A DNA stretch of 64,000 nucleotides from Reticulitermes speratus (GCA_021186555.1 JAJKFL010000005.1:6589678-6653677), one strand, 5' to 3'; counted from the first letter of the stretch, positions 22,801 to 31,834 are shown. Translations and numbers: made by a program. The notes: generated by a model not told the origin, from the letters alone.

Positions 22801-23008
22801 CCTAAAATCCCACAAAATGTGTTGCAAAACATAATACCCTTACTTCTACTGAACTGACATTATTGGGCACAACACCCACAGCTGTCAACGGGATTGGATC
22901 ACCGGATGCTCGCCGCCGACGTCGAAAACAACACAAGGCTCGCTTTACCACTCCAAGCAAGAAGAGGAACAAAGCCTTTAATCGGTTCACCATAAAAGAA
23001 ATTGCCAT
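10669..23008 (-). CDS. EBAG9: EBAG9/RCAS1 orthologue, four coding exons
   Basis: Spliced gene: 22844-23008, 20718-20876, 14196-14321 and 10669-10865, all junctions in phase 0 with GT/AG ends. About 215 residues, against 213 in the human protein. EBAG9 is a Golgi-associated peripheral membrane protein that modulates vesicle trafficking and secretion. Seen here: a hydrophobic N-terminus starting MAISFM with adjacent cysteines 26-27 (palmitoylation candidates) and a run of arginines, the W-x-S-W-D-D segment, PDFFQ-DMTP across the exon 2/3 junction as in vertebrates, and a C-terminal Glu/Arg/Gln-rich coiled coil ending GAKLS. The last exon needs one extra base to join its two halves. Introns are TE-rich. 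A non-coding first exon probably lies upstream, since the ATG sits 3 bp inside an acceptor (TTTTCCAG/GTAATGG). Confidence 0.88.
11286..11330 (-). ncRNA. Degenerate hammerhead ribozyme
   Basis: On the - strand: ATTAC, CTGAAGA, a hairpin around GGCCAAGTTGACC, AAAAT, ATGTT, GTAAT. Stem I (ATTAC/GTAAT) pairs fully. G of GAAA is replaced by A and stem II has a mismatch, so it is probably dead. Confidence 0.5.
11894..12200 (+). mobile_element. tRNA-derived SINE, family B
   Basis: A tRNA-like head carries a B-box-like GGTTTGAATCCTGGC at about 11952. It is followed by a body shared with the copy at 43.05 kb ('gtccagac', 'gcccactca', 'ttaagaatgagtggag', 'tatatgccttcatggc'). Diverged and probably old. 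Confidence 0.7.
12718..12869. repeat. Palindromic repeat, family A (P3)
   Basis: Nearly perfect inverted arms of about 58 bp (TATTTCTACCAACAAATGCA on the left, its reverse at the right) flank a 20-bp centre. The arms carry TCTTTATTA and the ACCAACAAATGCAC block, but the ribozyme cores are deleted. Block 2 (GATGCACAGTGAATA) follows at 12860. Confidence 0.8.
13026..13156 (-). repeat. Single family A unit carrying a hammerhead
   Basis: One unpaired half-unit. On the - strand it runs from the hammerhead through an A/T-rich middle to GTGCATTTAGTTGGTGT. It shows that the unit also exists outside palindromes. Confidence 0.65.
13092..13152 (-). ncRNA. Hammerhead ribozyme, apparently intact core
   Basis: On the - strand: ACCCC, CTGAGGA, stem II GGCT/AGCC with a 7-nt loop, GAAAC, palindromic ATAT stem III region, GUA cleavage site, GGGGT. 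Stem I (ACCCC/GGGGT) extends after an internal loop by TGTAT/ATACA. Every core nucleotide matches CUGANGA...GAAA...UH. This minimal-stem-III type I form is the one found in Penelope-like elements and retrozymes. Confidence 0.75.
14196..14321 (-). CDS. EBAG9: EBAG9 coding exon 3
   Basis: 42 codons, acceptor TTGTTTTAG and donor GTGAGT, phase 0 at both ends. It begins DMTPQITKQTKIILKPKD, matching the vertebrate DMTPTIRKTQKI region. Confidence 0.88.
15020..15260 (-). pseudogene. Non-LTR retrotransposon ORF2 C-terminal remnant
   Basis: The - strand reads NMGIRLYNKVPDHLT, a stop, then LDENKSFKSELRSFLLQHAF and YSVDKTM. This is the C-terminal tail typical of Jockey/CR1-like reverse transcriptase proteins. 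Upstream pieces are frame-shifted. A 3' truncated, dead copy. Confidence 0.6.
15530..15832. mobile_element. hAT-type MITE
   Basis: 303 bp with inverted ends resembling CAGGGGTTCTCAAAC (left GGGGTTCTAAAACTTTTT, right reversed CCTGGTTTCTCAAA). It is flanked by 8-bp duplications CTTTAAAA/CTTTAAAG. No coding capacity. Confidence 0.7.
16814..18634 (+). mobile_element. Full-length pogo/Tigger-like DNA transposon
   Basis: 1821 bp bounded by 28-bp terminal inverted repeats beginning CCGTATATTCTCG and ending TAATCCGCACC, identical at both ends, each next to a TA target duplication (16812, 18635). Subterminal copies of the motif GCGA(A)TCTAATCCGCA lie at about 16881 (one) and about 18540-18573 (two), probably transposase binding sites. 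It contains one intact transposase gene. Perfect ends and an open frame suggest a recent insertion into the EBAG9 intron, in opposite orientation to the host gene. Confidence 0.95.
17076..18404 (+). CDS. pogo/Tigger-like transposase, intact
   Basis: 442 residues. The enzyme cuts and pastes its own element at TA sites. Residues about 22-70 form a psq/CENP-B-type helix-turn-helix (SYTAKFKREVIRCAEENGNR, then AAAIFGVDESNVRLWRK). Residues about 80-150 form the second CENP-B DNA-binding part, with KASKGWAIRFMRRMGL. The DDE_1 core follows, with catalytic aspartates in NADETAIYLD (D190), LVLDAFKGHL (D298) and QPMDVSINKPFK (D334), a DD35D spacing. An acidic C-terminus (about 404-442) is typical of the group. 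M1 or M14 (MEEGHLK) could be the start. No stops or frameshifts are seen, so it may be active. Confidence 0.95.
   Translation: MEGACSNLSCTVVMEEGHLKSKRLSYTAKFKREVIRCAEENGNRKAAAIFGVDESNVRLWRKHKAAISGCEASRRKFTGPKKGRFPEIDNAVFTFFQERHKTGLFVSYDLLREEAIKKARSLNIPRSRFKASKGWAIRFMRRMGLALRHRTTICQKLPKDFEQKLLNYQQYIINLRKTENFLMGQIANADETAIYLDMPPNYTVEKKGVKEVLLKTAGCKKLRLTVMLAATADGRKLPPLLILKRKTLPKSEAFPKEVIVRVQEKGWMTEELMLEWLKIVWSRRPGAFLNQPSMLVLDAFKGHLTDSVKDQLRKMKTELVVIPGGMTSVLQPMDVSINKPFKNRLRQQYLTWIADPARELTATGKIKRAAPSEVARWVSAAWKALPESIIVRSFKKCCISNALDGTEDDIVWEDDVEHKDDSDWVESMDNDSVMSDDGESDE
18838..19180 (-). mobile_element. tRNA-derived SINE, family A
   Basis: On the - strand a head starting GGCCGATGGTGCA (box A) and containing GTCGCGGGTTCGATTCCCGA (box B) is followed by the body shared with 36.5 kb ('ggctgacaacct', 'gagtaccaggagta', 'cctgtccagg'). 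Extra sequence separates the two boxes in this copy. Confidence 0.75.
20587..20608. repeat. (AATG)n microsatellite
   Basis: About five tandem AATG units. Confidence 0.8.
20718..20876 (-). CDS. EBAG9: EBAG9 coding exon 2
   Basis: 53 codons, acceptor TTCATTTCAG and donor GTATGT, phase 0. It contains SWNSWDDGPVSV, matching the vertebrate EWTSWDEDAPTSV, and ends PQPDFFQ. Confidence 0.88.
21006..21651. mobile_element. Deleted mariner carrying foreign GC-rich repeats
   Basis: Inverted ends (CGAGGGGGGACCCAAA, then ATAACCGGAAT) lie at both sides next to TA. The start of a mariner transposase remains at 21199 (MADNKEQRVCMKFC) and its end at 21557 (YFEGD, stop). The middle is replaced by two GC-rich copies (about 21273-21400 and 21432-21545) of a segment beginning GGAGGCGTGGAGGTACGGGT, unlike the AT-rich surroundings and of unknown origin. 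It cannot encode a working transposase. Confidence 0.8.
22134..22156. repeat. (CA)n microsatellite
   Basis: Short CA run within EBAG9 intron 1. Diverged AACCC-containing repeats follow at 22300-22470. Confidence 0.7.
22844..23008 (-). CDS. EBAG9: EBAG9 coding exon 1
   Basis: 55 codons from ATG 23008, donor GTAAGG, phase 0. It encodes the hydrophobic anchor, ALCCFRRRRR and SGDPIPLTAV, which align with the human N-terminus. Upstream in-frame codons to 23044 belong to the preceding intron. Confidence 0.88.
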
Positions 23009-23011
23009 TAC

Positions 23012-23924
23012 CTGGAAAATATTCAAATATAACAGTGAAATCACTCACGTAATATAATTCGTAAAACTGATTACTTAACTTACGATAATCAATTTGCAGG
23101 TACAGTATAGTCAAAATTTATACCATGATTAACTACATAGGCCAGATCATATTACTCCACACACCTACCGCCAGTCTTTATAATGACAGGTGGAAACAAC
23201 GCCGAAACTCACAAAAATATTGCAAATGGAGCCTAGCCCAGAAGACAGGCTCGACTTCTTTCCTTACTCATGCGGAAGAGTTTGTACTTCCACGTACACC
23301 AAGACTTCGAATAACTGTCATTAAGCTAGCAGAAGCAATATTTACCACTGGAATTTGTAATACAAGTTAATGGACTATTGTCATACACCGCTCTTATCGC
23401 TTCCACTTTGCTTTACGAGCCATGTAGCATTCAGACCACGGATCAGCGTCATGGTAACCACAGATTATCTAGTATAGATAGTAACCATCTTATCAAGGTT
23501 GCCAACGGTCATGGCGACCATAACAGAGTGATAAACGACGGTTTGGAATATAACACAAAAGTAAATTTTAACAGCGACGGCAACTTCTGCATATAAAAAA
23601 ACTCAGGAGAATAAAAAGAATTCTGTCTCTCACATAAATTTAAACAAATGAATAAGTATGTCCCTTTCAATGCGAATAGGGTTTGGCTATTAAATCCGTG
23701 CATTGTTAATAAAATTATTGTACCTACATGTTATCCGCAACAACTTCCATGGAAAGCTACGCATCATGGCATAGCCTTGCAGCCGTCGAAGCATCCAGTA
23801 TAGTGATTTAGCGAGGCTACTAATTAATGCTGCCGTCTTATGTTCACATCGTTGCTTAGTTTTGTTCTTATCAAGCATGTTCGCATAAAAACCTTTTATA
23901 AACAAAGTATTACTCTTGTCTTCG
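23012..23924. other. Region upstream of EBAG9 coding start
   Basis: Probably 5' intron, leader exon and promoter. Less AT-rich near 23400-23530, with two GTCATGG-containing patches. I cannot place the leader exon. Confidence 0.4.
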
Positions 23925-24190
23925 CCCTTCTGGGATATTACGCAGTGTTGATTGGTAGTAAGTTATCGACGTTTCGGGAAAGGGATTTTACACACAGTTG
24001 ATTGGTAATTACCGACATTTCGGGACAGCCTGTCAGTCCTGTCTTCAACGGTCAAACTGGTTGACCCTTGACGATGGGACGGTGAGGCTGTACCGAAACG
24101 CCAGTGACTACCAATCGATGCTGCACAACATCCCAGAAGAGCGAAGGCTCCATTTACACTGCGGCGGAAGCCTGAAATCACGTAAATGAT
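23925..24190. repeat. Family B ribozyme palindrome (P9)
   Basis: Two left-hand units (the first truncated) face an inverted right-hand unit. They share GTTGATTGGTA, GACGTTTCGGG and CCCAGAAGAGCGAAGG. On the - strand the left core reads TTGAAGA...GTCCC-GAAAT-GTC-GGTAA. The right core on + reads TTGACGA...TACC-GAAAC-GCC. Both deviate from CUGANGA at the first base. Confidence 0.6.
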
Positions 24191-24299
24191 TACTCGACGT
24201 TACGTCAATGAAATGGAGCATGGTTAACCTTTCGCTTCCTTGCGTCCAACATACGTCCCAGTGGGTACTTAAAAACCCCCACTCTACTTTGCTGCCTAC

Positions 24300-24430
24300 G
24301 CCCTGATTCATGCAGGCAAAGTGTATATCTCGAATCTCCTCCGCGTTAGATGACATTTTTGGTCTGCTTCACGTTCCGACCACTTTACCCCAGGAAAGAA
24401 CCCACGTAGTAACATTGAAGAGCCTTTATC
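24300..24430 (-). mobile_element. SINE body remnant
   Basis: The - strand translates as RGFFPGVKWSEREADQK, a peptide signature I recognise from translated insect SINE bodies (PGVK...EADH). Boundaries unclear. Confidence 0.45.
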
Positions 24431-24554
24431 GATCTGCTCTGGGAGCATAAGGAAGTTACGTAACTTGTTTTGCACTGGAGTCCGTTTTGCATGCAGTCGA
24501 CTGAAATCAACCACTTGGTGAAAGCGCGAATCACTTATACGAGAGTTTTATTTC

Positions 24555-24790
24555 ATATGGTTCAGCTAGAAGTAGGCGTAGTGATTCACACAAGTTTTCT
24601 ACTGTGTAGTTAGCTTTAGTGAGAAAAAGCCAAACAAACTCGACACCGTCGGGTGGAAAGTGCTGTTCACACAGGAGACTTGTACTCGTATTTCAGACGC
24701 TACAGCTCAATGTGTATGGTTCATGAATCTGAAATTTTTCTAATGTGTAGTTAGCTCCAGAGGAAATAAAACCAAACAAACTGGACTAGT
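24555..24790. repeat. Diverged tandem duplication
   Basis: Segments with TGTGTAGTTAGCT and AAACCAAACAAACT recur about 160 bp apart; a third, weaker copy lies near 24900. Confidence 0.5.
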
Positions 24791-25204
24791 GATAAAGCAG
24801 TCTTGTGTTTATTATCGCAGGCGGAGAGAGTTCTATTTCGTTTCGAAGAAAAATTACGTCACCCTTCCTGACAGAAGAAAATGTACTATAACTCTACTGT
24901 CATTATTCTAATAAAAACGCCAAACAAATCCTTATATACTCGTATTATTTTTAAGCGCTATTTGTCTGAAATTTAAAGCATTCAATTATTTCTTGAATGC
25001 GAGAATTTCTCTGTCTTCTGAAATTTCATTTTAGGTTTAAAAATAGGTTTACTATATGTGACGTTGGAGACTGTTTCGGGATATAGTTCTGTTTTGCTAT
25101 AAGCGGTGTGAAATGATCCTGCAATGGGTGACGCCAAATAAACCTTGCAATGTTTAGATTGTGTTTCTGAAGACTGCTTTTCATTTGATTTACGGTTGTG
25201 CATA

Positions 25205-25530
25205 CTTTAGATAAAGATACATGCTCACTTTATGAAGCGCTCTGCTAAAAGCGTGTTTCATAACAGAGATGTCTCGAACAGCCCCAAATATGACGACATA
25301 AACTGCAAATTCACAAGAATACGGAATTTTATTGTGTGTATTTAGGCAGTAAGGATACAAGCTGACTTTATAAAGTGCTCTGCTAAAAGCCTGTTTCATA
25401 ACAGAAATGTCTTGAACAGCCCCAAATATGACGACATATACAGCAAGTTCACAAGAACATGGAACTTTATTAGGCAGTAAGGATACTTGCTGACTTTGTA
25501 AAGCACTCTGCTAAAAGCCTGTTTCATTTT
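25205..25530. repeat. Tandem repeat, about 130-140 bp x 2.4
   Basis: CTCTGCTAAAAGC and GTTTCATAACAGA recur at about 25238, 25378 and 25507. CCCCAAATATGACGACATA occurs in the first two full copies. Confidence 0.8.
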
Positions 25531-26668
25531 CTACAAAATGGAAGCAATTCCATTATTTTATCTCTTCCAGATCAAATAATACTAATTTTTTTTAACGAAT
25601 GAGCAAAAATTTAAAGGGCCCACGTGGGGACCGCAGACCCGCTCACGCAGGGCTTGTGCCGTAAAGTAGGCCCCTTATCTCGATTTAAAGGGCGACTCTA
25701 GAAAATAAATCCGCAAGATAAAAGGTTGAACACTTGGAGCATCAGCAATTTCACATAAACGCGCAAACTGAAGTTCGATAATGAGAAAGTGTAAACTGTT
25801 GCACTGACTGCATTCACTTCATTTAAAAGTTGTCTGCGACATAGAAGCAGTTACTTTAAGTGTAGGCAACTGCCACAAAGAAACTGAATTTGTATATTGT
25901 TAAGGAATATCTTAATGTTTTGCCTGTGCTAATGAATTATGAACACTTCCACCAACTTATTCCATACAAATTGTTGTTACATCTGCATACTCTTGACAAC
26001 CAGTACCAGGATGTTTCACTAAGTATGGAACTCTCTGCACAGCATGTACCTACTTTGCAGCTCAAAGACATGGCACGTGCAGTCACATTATTTAACAGGC
26101 ACACCTCACAAGTGTAAAATACAAATGACATTGCTAGCACGAACATTAAATAACCCATAAAGTGTTCTGCAATGCGACATCCTGTAGTTTGGTAGACCAG
26201 TTCCAGTGATTTGGATGAATCTGCTGTCTCCACCTGCAAGGCAGCAGGTGCCCCTGAAACATTCTCTTAAGGCGGAAGCACTAGATTCCTCAAAAACAAT
26301 GGCACCATCTGCCAGCTGCAGGGTATAGTCTGAGTACCTTCCCTTAGAAAGAAAAGTAGTTTAAGAATATATTCACCCAATTTCAGTATTTCTTTTGCTT
26401 CTTCACCTTCAATGTGGTTAGTACCCATCTGGGAGGTGTAGGGTGCAACCACCAAAGTCCTGCCTAAGATCAGTTTTTATTTCTCCATACAAATGCTGGG
26501 ACAGTACATAATGTCAGTCAAAATGTGTACTGAAATGTAACAGTATTAGTCAGGAATTTCCTGGCATGCTGACCAGTTTTATGATTTGGAGACAAGACTG
26601 TCGTATTTAATAATTAATACATTAAATAACTTATGTACTTAATAAAATACATTAAGATGTATAAAAGT
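25531..26668. other. No gene seen
   Basis: Intergenic. A 75-codon open frame at 25890 resembles nothing known to me. Confidence 0.45.
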
Positions 26669-26721
26669 CCTATAAAACTCCTACATGTTTCGGCACCGAG
26701 GTGCCATCATCAGGGAGTTAT
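26669..26721 (-). ncRNA. Hammerhead ribozyme, canonical
   Basis: On the - strand: AACTCC, CTGATGA, stem II GGCAC-CTCG-GTGCC, GAAAC, AT, GTA, GGAGTT. Stem I AACTCC/GGAGTT pairs perfectly and can extend. Stem III is the palindrome ACATGT. Cleavage is expected after GUA. All conserved core bases are present, making this the best example in the window. The short stem III suggests activity as a dimer or in tandem transcripts. Confidence 0.82.
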
Positions 26722-26923
26722 TCTGACAAAGGAGTATAGGGCCAGCATGCTTAACTAGGTATTGTGTTGCCTTCACTAAATGATTAAAATATTGAAATTC
26801 TAAAATGTACTTTGTACATTTTAGAGTGTGCTTGTACTATAAGGGTATTATATTACTAGAATGGAAGGCCAGATAAAGTGAAGGGAGAAGAGAGAAAATT
26901 AGTTTCCAAAAATTATTATCTTC

Positions 26924-26942
26924 CCCCCCCCCCCCCCCCCCT
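26924..26942. repeat. Poly(C) run
   Basis: About 18 consecutive C, prone to length error in assembly. Confidence 0.85.
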
Positions 26943-26986
26943 CCATTTTATTTTCTGACACACTTCTATTCTCATTTATTTAATTA

Positions 26987-27060
26987 CTGGATCCTAGTGG
27001 ATTCGAACTGCTGACCTTCTGATTACTTGTCCGATGCCTTATCCAGTACACCACCAAGCC
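26987..27060 (-). pseudogene. tRNA-like sequence (tRNA pseudogene or SINE head)
   Basis: The - strand reads ACTGGATAAGGCATCGGAC (D-arm-like) and CAGCAGTTCGAATCCAC (T-arm-like), similar to arginine tRNA. Acceptor and D stems do not pair, so it is not a functional tRNA. Confidence 0.45.
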
Positions 27061-27164
27061 TTAAAATGTAAAGCACTGTCACTTTTACAAACTACGCATT
27101 CAGATTATAAATAGTTACTACTCGCCATCAACACAACTAATTACATTCTACTGTATTGTATTAT

Positions 27165-27215
27165 ATTATATAAATGAGTGGCTACATGTTTCGACACTCT
27201 CTCTGTCTCAAAATG
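27165..27215 (-). ncRNA. Degenerate hammerhead-like motif
   Basis: On the - strand GACA...TGTC-GAAAC-ATGTA-GCCACT retains stem II, GAAA and cleavage site, but CUGANGA is lost (TTGAGAC). Confidence 0.35.
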
Positions 27216-28266
27216 AACTAAATATGGCTACACTTCCATATACCCATTGTAAGCATCACTTGCCAAGTTACAAATGCAGGACATCCTCAAAGTATAACTT
27301 TCATATACTTCATCACATGTCAAAGTACTTGTTTCACTTTCTCTATTGCTTCTTTCTGATACACAAACTTTTTTTTTCCTGATGTAAATGCTGTCCTTGC
27401 TCTTACTGTACTTATTCAATGTTTGGGTTTTGCATAAGGGCAAAAAATTAAGGTTAATGGGTTGTTAATCAGTTTCCATTGTGAACTCATGACTTGCACT
27501 GACAATAAAACACACCTTAATACTGAATACTCTTTCAAAAACTGCACTTAGGTTTCCACGAAAGTAATGAGAGTACCTTGGACCTTATTTTCATTTCCTG
27601 GCAACTCACATGTGAACGTACGACACATTGACACTTGTCTGCTGAAGATATTTCATGGTTAGTGGCAAATGACTTGCGCTTTCATTCAGAGAGGGCTATG
27701 CATGAAACAGTGTTGGACATTTGAAGAAGCCATGTGTGACAATGGGTTAATGAATTGTCTATGTTTAATTACTAACTGCAAAGGAAAGGGTTAAAATCAA
27801 TTTCTGGAATTTCCAGACAGGTATGGACTAATTATAAGTCAGGTTTGAGGAGGTGTGTAAATGACATGAAGGGCATAAATTATTACAATAACTCTTTCAT
27901 ATCTGCTGTGAATTTATTAACATTTCTTATTATATTGACCATTTTGGCAGTCACTTTTAGCTGGTTATGCCTACTTCTTACCTTTCCAAATCATTGCTCA
28001 TTAAAATTATGATATATCTTTTCTATAAGAAACTCACCTTCTTACCTTAAAACATTGGTGCATACCTGACAATTCTTGAGTTACACATGAACTTGCATAA
28101 AGCATCATAGCAATTACTTCACACATGAAACTTACACATTCAAGTTGCTATGAAAATTCATATGGCAGGAACAAATACATCCATTCCCAGTTAACAATAT
28201 TGATTTTTATCTTTATTATTTTGGCATTTGGCAGCACTTCTGTGGGAAAAAAAAATCTTCATTTAA

Positions 28267-28428
28267 CCCTTCAATGCCGGCCTCGGTGCACTGTACGGAT
28301 CTTTAATTCGTCACGTGCTGCTGGCTTCGGTGCACCGTACAGTCGTGAATGCATCTATGGGCACTGTAAATTAAAACCTCTCCGTCCTGGGCAGTAGTCG
28401 GCATTTAAACCCCAGCATCATTAAATGG
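28267..28428. mobile_element. TTAA-type MITE, copy 1
   Basis: 162 bp starting CCCTTCAATGCCGGCCTCGG after TTAA and ending ATTAAATGG before TTGA (mutated TTAA). Its relative lies at 36966-37128. piggyBac-like by target site. Confidence 0.65.
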
Positions 28429-30400
28429 TTGATTTACTTGACGATTTCATTCTGTATCACGCTAAGAAACGACAATGAATTAATGTTTCATTTTGTTTTG
28501 AACTCATAACACAACCAAATATTCTGCTTGTGAAACACTCAAACAACGTTGACTTTATTCACTGTTAATCTCACTTGAACACATACACTTAGAGTTTGTT
28601 GTACCATTTATTACACCACGTTCTTTATATGTATGCACTTCTCCAAACTGCTGCTGGAGCAGCAACAATTCACTGCTATAATATATTCACTGCACACACA
28701 GATTATTAATTTGGTTTTTATTGTATGAGCATCCCTTCATAAAGGATACAGTTAATCTCCCCTAATTCAGTTCATAAGTTACGTAATTATTATCTCCTTT
28801 CAATCGTTTGTTCTGATGTTACAGTTCTGTTCCCCATCCATTACTACTACCCACCAGGCTCCACTGCTCTAAGCACAAAGTTCCTGTTTTCCTGTAGGAT
28901 GTGTGTGACACCTTCTCGACTGGTTCCAAATTTACAAAAGCATTGTACTTTCCTGTTGCTATACATTGAGTTGTCATAAGTACAGTATGTACATATTTGA
29001 TTTAACACAGTGTCAATTATGGACTATTTCTACACATTCAGGAAGTCACTTCTGGTTGCCATGTAGCCATTCTTCCTTAGGTAGAGACTGTAACAAATAT
29101 TACAAATAAAGAGTTACTGCTCTGAAAATTGGAAGGTTACACAAAATATTAAAGCATCACAATTACAACGAAGGTAAGACCAGATTAAACAGTTAACTAG
29201 GCCAATGTTTCTTCAAACGGCTTTCTCTTCTTCTGTGTATGTGCGTATGCATATATGCACATGTACACAGTCATTATTGTGGTTGCTTTCATAATAATGT
29301 AAAAACAGAGATTCAAGTTTTCTGGATTGTTATACCACGCCAACTGGCATAAAGTTACCAATACTTATGGTGTAACATCCCAGAAGATTTGTATTTCCAG
29401 TAATACTGGCATGAGAACCTCAAGTCTCGCCGGGTAACAACAGTTTGCCTAGGGGAAGAAACCCCAAGCACTCCTATTCCTCACTTAAATGCACTCTATA
29501 ATACACAGAAACTTATCATTTTGATGGTTTAAATCACTGGTCATAACGTGTATGTGGAAACTTTGACTAAATACGAATTTTTGCAGAATTCCTGTAAAAG
29601 AGTGTACTTTTGGTGTGAAAAAGTGAAACAGAAATTTTCAAAACATGAGATTTTATTAAAACTAAGCATTTATGAATATTTATTAAATTTTATTTCTGGT
29701 GATTTATACTGAAAATAAACCCAGTGCTGATTATGCACAAAGATGGAGAGAAAAATAAAAATAAAAAATAAATTAAAAGATACCAAAACTATATTTACCA
29801 ATTTCAATATGAAGGAGATGTGCTTGTCGAACCTCTGAAAGTTGCCCACAGTTTGAGTACCAATGGTTTCAATAAACCAGGCTGAACCCTACAATCTTCA
29901 CTTTGGTAGTTCTTAGCATTTATCATACTTCTGTAATTACATTTTTACCTCACCATGCTTCTTCCTTTCCTTCATTATAATTGGAAGTGAACTTTACATC
30001 ATGACAAATACTAAGGTCATTAAATTAAGTTAATTTTATCGAATGGTGACAGCAAATAAACAATAGAGAAAACTGTAGCATGAATGGAACAGAAAGCAAA
30101 GACATTTCACGAAAAGCTGCCACAATGAAACTTGTATTATAAATCATACATGTAGCAAATACTTCTCTGGTTTTATGACATACTACACAATCTTTACAGT
30201 AAAATTCTGATAAATTTAAGGCATACAAATTGGCAGTAAAAATATTATTCTCTGCAATAAGCCAAGCATTTTGACATGTCTTAGTGAAATGGAATTAGTA
30301 TGTAATGTGCTGAAGCAATAAATGGAGGAGAAAAAAATGCTCATAATGGAAAACTAACAATGGTAAAATGTATATAGTTTTGCTAAAGACTCGAGTCTTG
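28429..30400. other. No gene seen
   Basis: AT-rich intergenic sequence without recognisable features. Confidence 0.45.
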
Positions 30401-30404
30401 TCGA

Positions 30405-30482
30405 ATATGACGCGGTGTTGATTACAGAACAGTTAGTGATGTTTCGAAGGATCTTACTAGCTCCATCTTCAGGGTCCATGTT
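30405..30482 (-). ncRNA. Degenerate family B hammerhead
   Basis: On the - strand GGACC, CTGAAGA, a weak stem II, TTC-GAAAC-ATC-ACTAAC, then the family B tail CTGTAATCAACACCGCG. Core bases are intact, but stems I and II pair poorly. Confidence 0.45.
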
Positions 30483-30746
30483 GTCTAAGAAGAGTTTATT
30501 TTGTTCATAATGAACACTTTGGTTCTATTAACTCTATCATATATGTCTCTAATTTCACCAATTAATCAAACTTAGCAGCACGTGACAGATCTCTAGGCAG
30601 TATGTCCACACTAGACAAGTCAAGTTCTTGAGAACGTTCAGCATGTATTTTCTGAGGACTATGTCAGGATACTGTATGTGATTTATGATCATAAATATGT
30701 TTGAGTGCCCAGTGCTGAATACAGCAAACCATGTGGCATGAATACC

Positions 30747-31447
30747 ACAACAGGAGGTGTAAAGCATAATGTCAGCTTCCTGGACACCATAACAAGATCA
30801 ATGTATTCAGCATACTGTACCAACCAAATGCACACTACTAGTTACGAGTGTCAAACACATAGCTCCGACATGTTTTGGCACAAGCGCATCATCCTTAGGG
30901 AGCACAGTACGCCAGGTATGCTCCCCGGCGATGGTGCACTTGCACCAAAACATGTCGGAGCTATGTTTTTGACACTCATATGTAACTAGTTGTGTGCATC
31001 TGGTTGGTACAATAAGCTGAATACATTGATCTAAAAAATGCAAAGAACGGACAACTTTAAAATACCAGAACAAGAGTTGTCAAGCATACTGTCACCTTCC
31101 TGAACACCAGAATAAGAGTTGTCAAGCATACTGTCACCTTCCTGAACACCAGAATAAGAGTTGTCAAGCATACTGTCACCTTCCTGAACACCAGAATAAG
31201 AGTTGTCAAGCATACTGTCACCTTCCTTAACACGAATAAGAGTTGTCAAGCATACTGCCACCTTCCTGAACACCAGAATAAGAGTTGTCAATCACACCGT
31301 CACCTTCCTGAACACCAGAATAAGAGTTGTCAAGCATACTGTCACCTTCCTGAACACCAGAATAAGAGTTGTCAAGCATACCGTCACCTTCCTGAACACC
31401 AGAATAAGAGTTGTCAAGCATACTGTCACCTTCCTGAACACCAGAAT
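30747..31447. repeat. 42-bp minisatellite, about 10 units, interrupted
   Basis: Unit starts AGAATAAGAGTTGTCAAGC and ends CACCTTCCTGAACACC. Nine near-identical units lie at 31062-31447 and one diverged unit at 30747-30788, separated by palindrome P4. The 42-bp period is divisible by three, so both strands stay open as 14-residue repeats (e.g. SMLDNSYSGVQEGD). This is an arithmetic effect, not a gene. Confidence 0.9.
30793..31034. repeat. Family A ribozyme palindrome (P4)
   Basis: Inverted arms of about 115 bp start AGATCAATGTATTCAGC and carry GTACCAACCAAATGCAC. Left core (30861-30906, -): CTAAGGA, AAAAC, ATGTC, stem I GCTCC/GGAGC. Right core (30917-30963, +): CCGGCGA, AAAAC, ATGTC, GGAGC. Both have core mutations, mostly transitions. 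Confidence 0.75.
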
Positions 31448-31449
31448 GA

Positions 31450-31631
31450 CAGATATTTTTTCTCAAAATCAGTCATACACAGCATATGATACACAATAAA
31501 ACAGGCAACATGATTCGGCTGATTAAGCCATCATCCGGCCTCTTTTGAGATAACTTAATCAGCTGAAACATGTTGCCTGTTTTATCCTGCACTATATGTT
31601 GTGTATGACTGATCCTGAGAAAAAATACCTA
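31450..31631. repeat. Family A-like ribozyme palindrome (P5)
   Basis: Arms starting ATTTTTTCTCA and containing CAGTCATACACA and AACAGGCAACATG are inverted. Left core (-): CGGATGA, GGCT/AGCC, GAATC, ATGTT, GCCT. The right core is truncated but keeps GAAACATGTTGCCTG. Confidence 0.7.
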
Positions 31632-31664
31632 CAACTGAAAACAACAGGGATGTATCACATCAAA

Positions 31665-31800
31665 ATAACCTGAATAACAGTTGTACAGCATATTGCCAGC
31701 TTCCTGAACACAAGAATTAGTGTTTTGAAGCATACTGTCAGCATTCTGAACACCCAAGCAAGTGTTCTAAGATATGCTGTTAGTTTCCTGAACACATTAT
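31665..31800. repeat. Diverged minisatellite units
   Basis: About three decayed copies of the 42-bp unit, each with 'gcat..tg.cagc.ttctgaacac'. They show the array once continued past P5 up to the mariner. Confidence 0.7.
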
Positions 31801-31834
31801 GTGTTTCACGTTGTATTCACCGTGCATCGTTATA

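Noticed and set aside
25205..25530. CRISPR array
   Set aside because: Long diverged tandem units without regular short repeats and spacers, in a eukaryotic sequence.
31031..31499. Overlapping open frames of 79-98 codons on both strands
   Set aside because: They are translations of the 42-bp minisatellite, whose length is a multiple of three.
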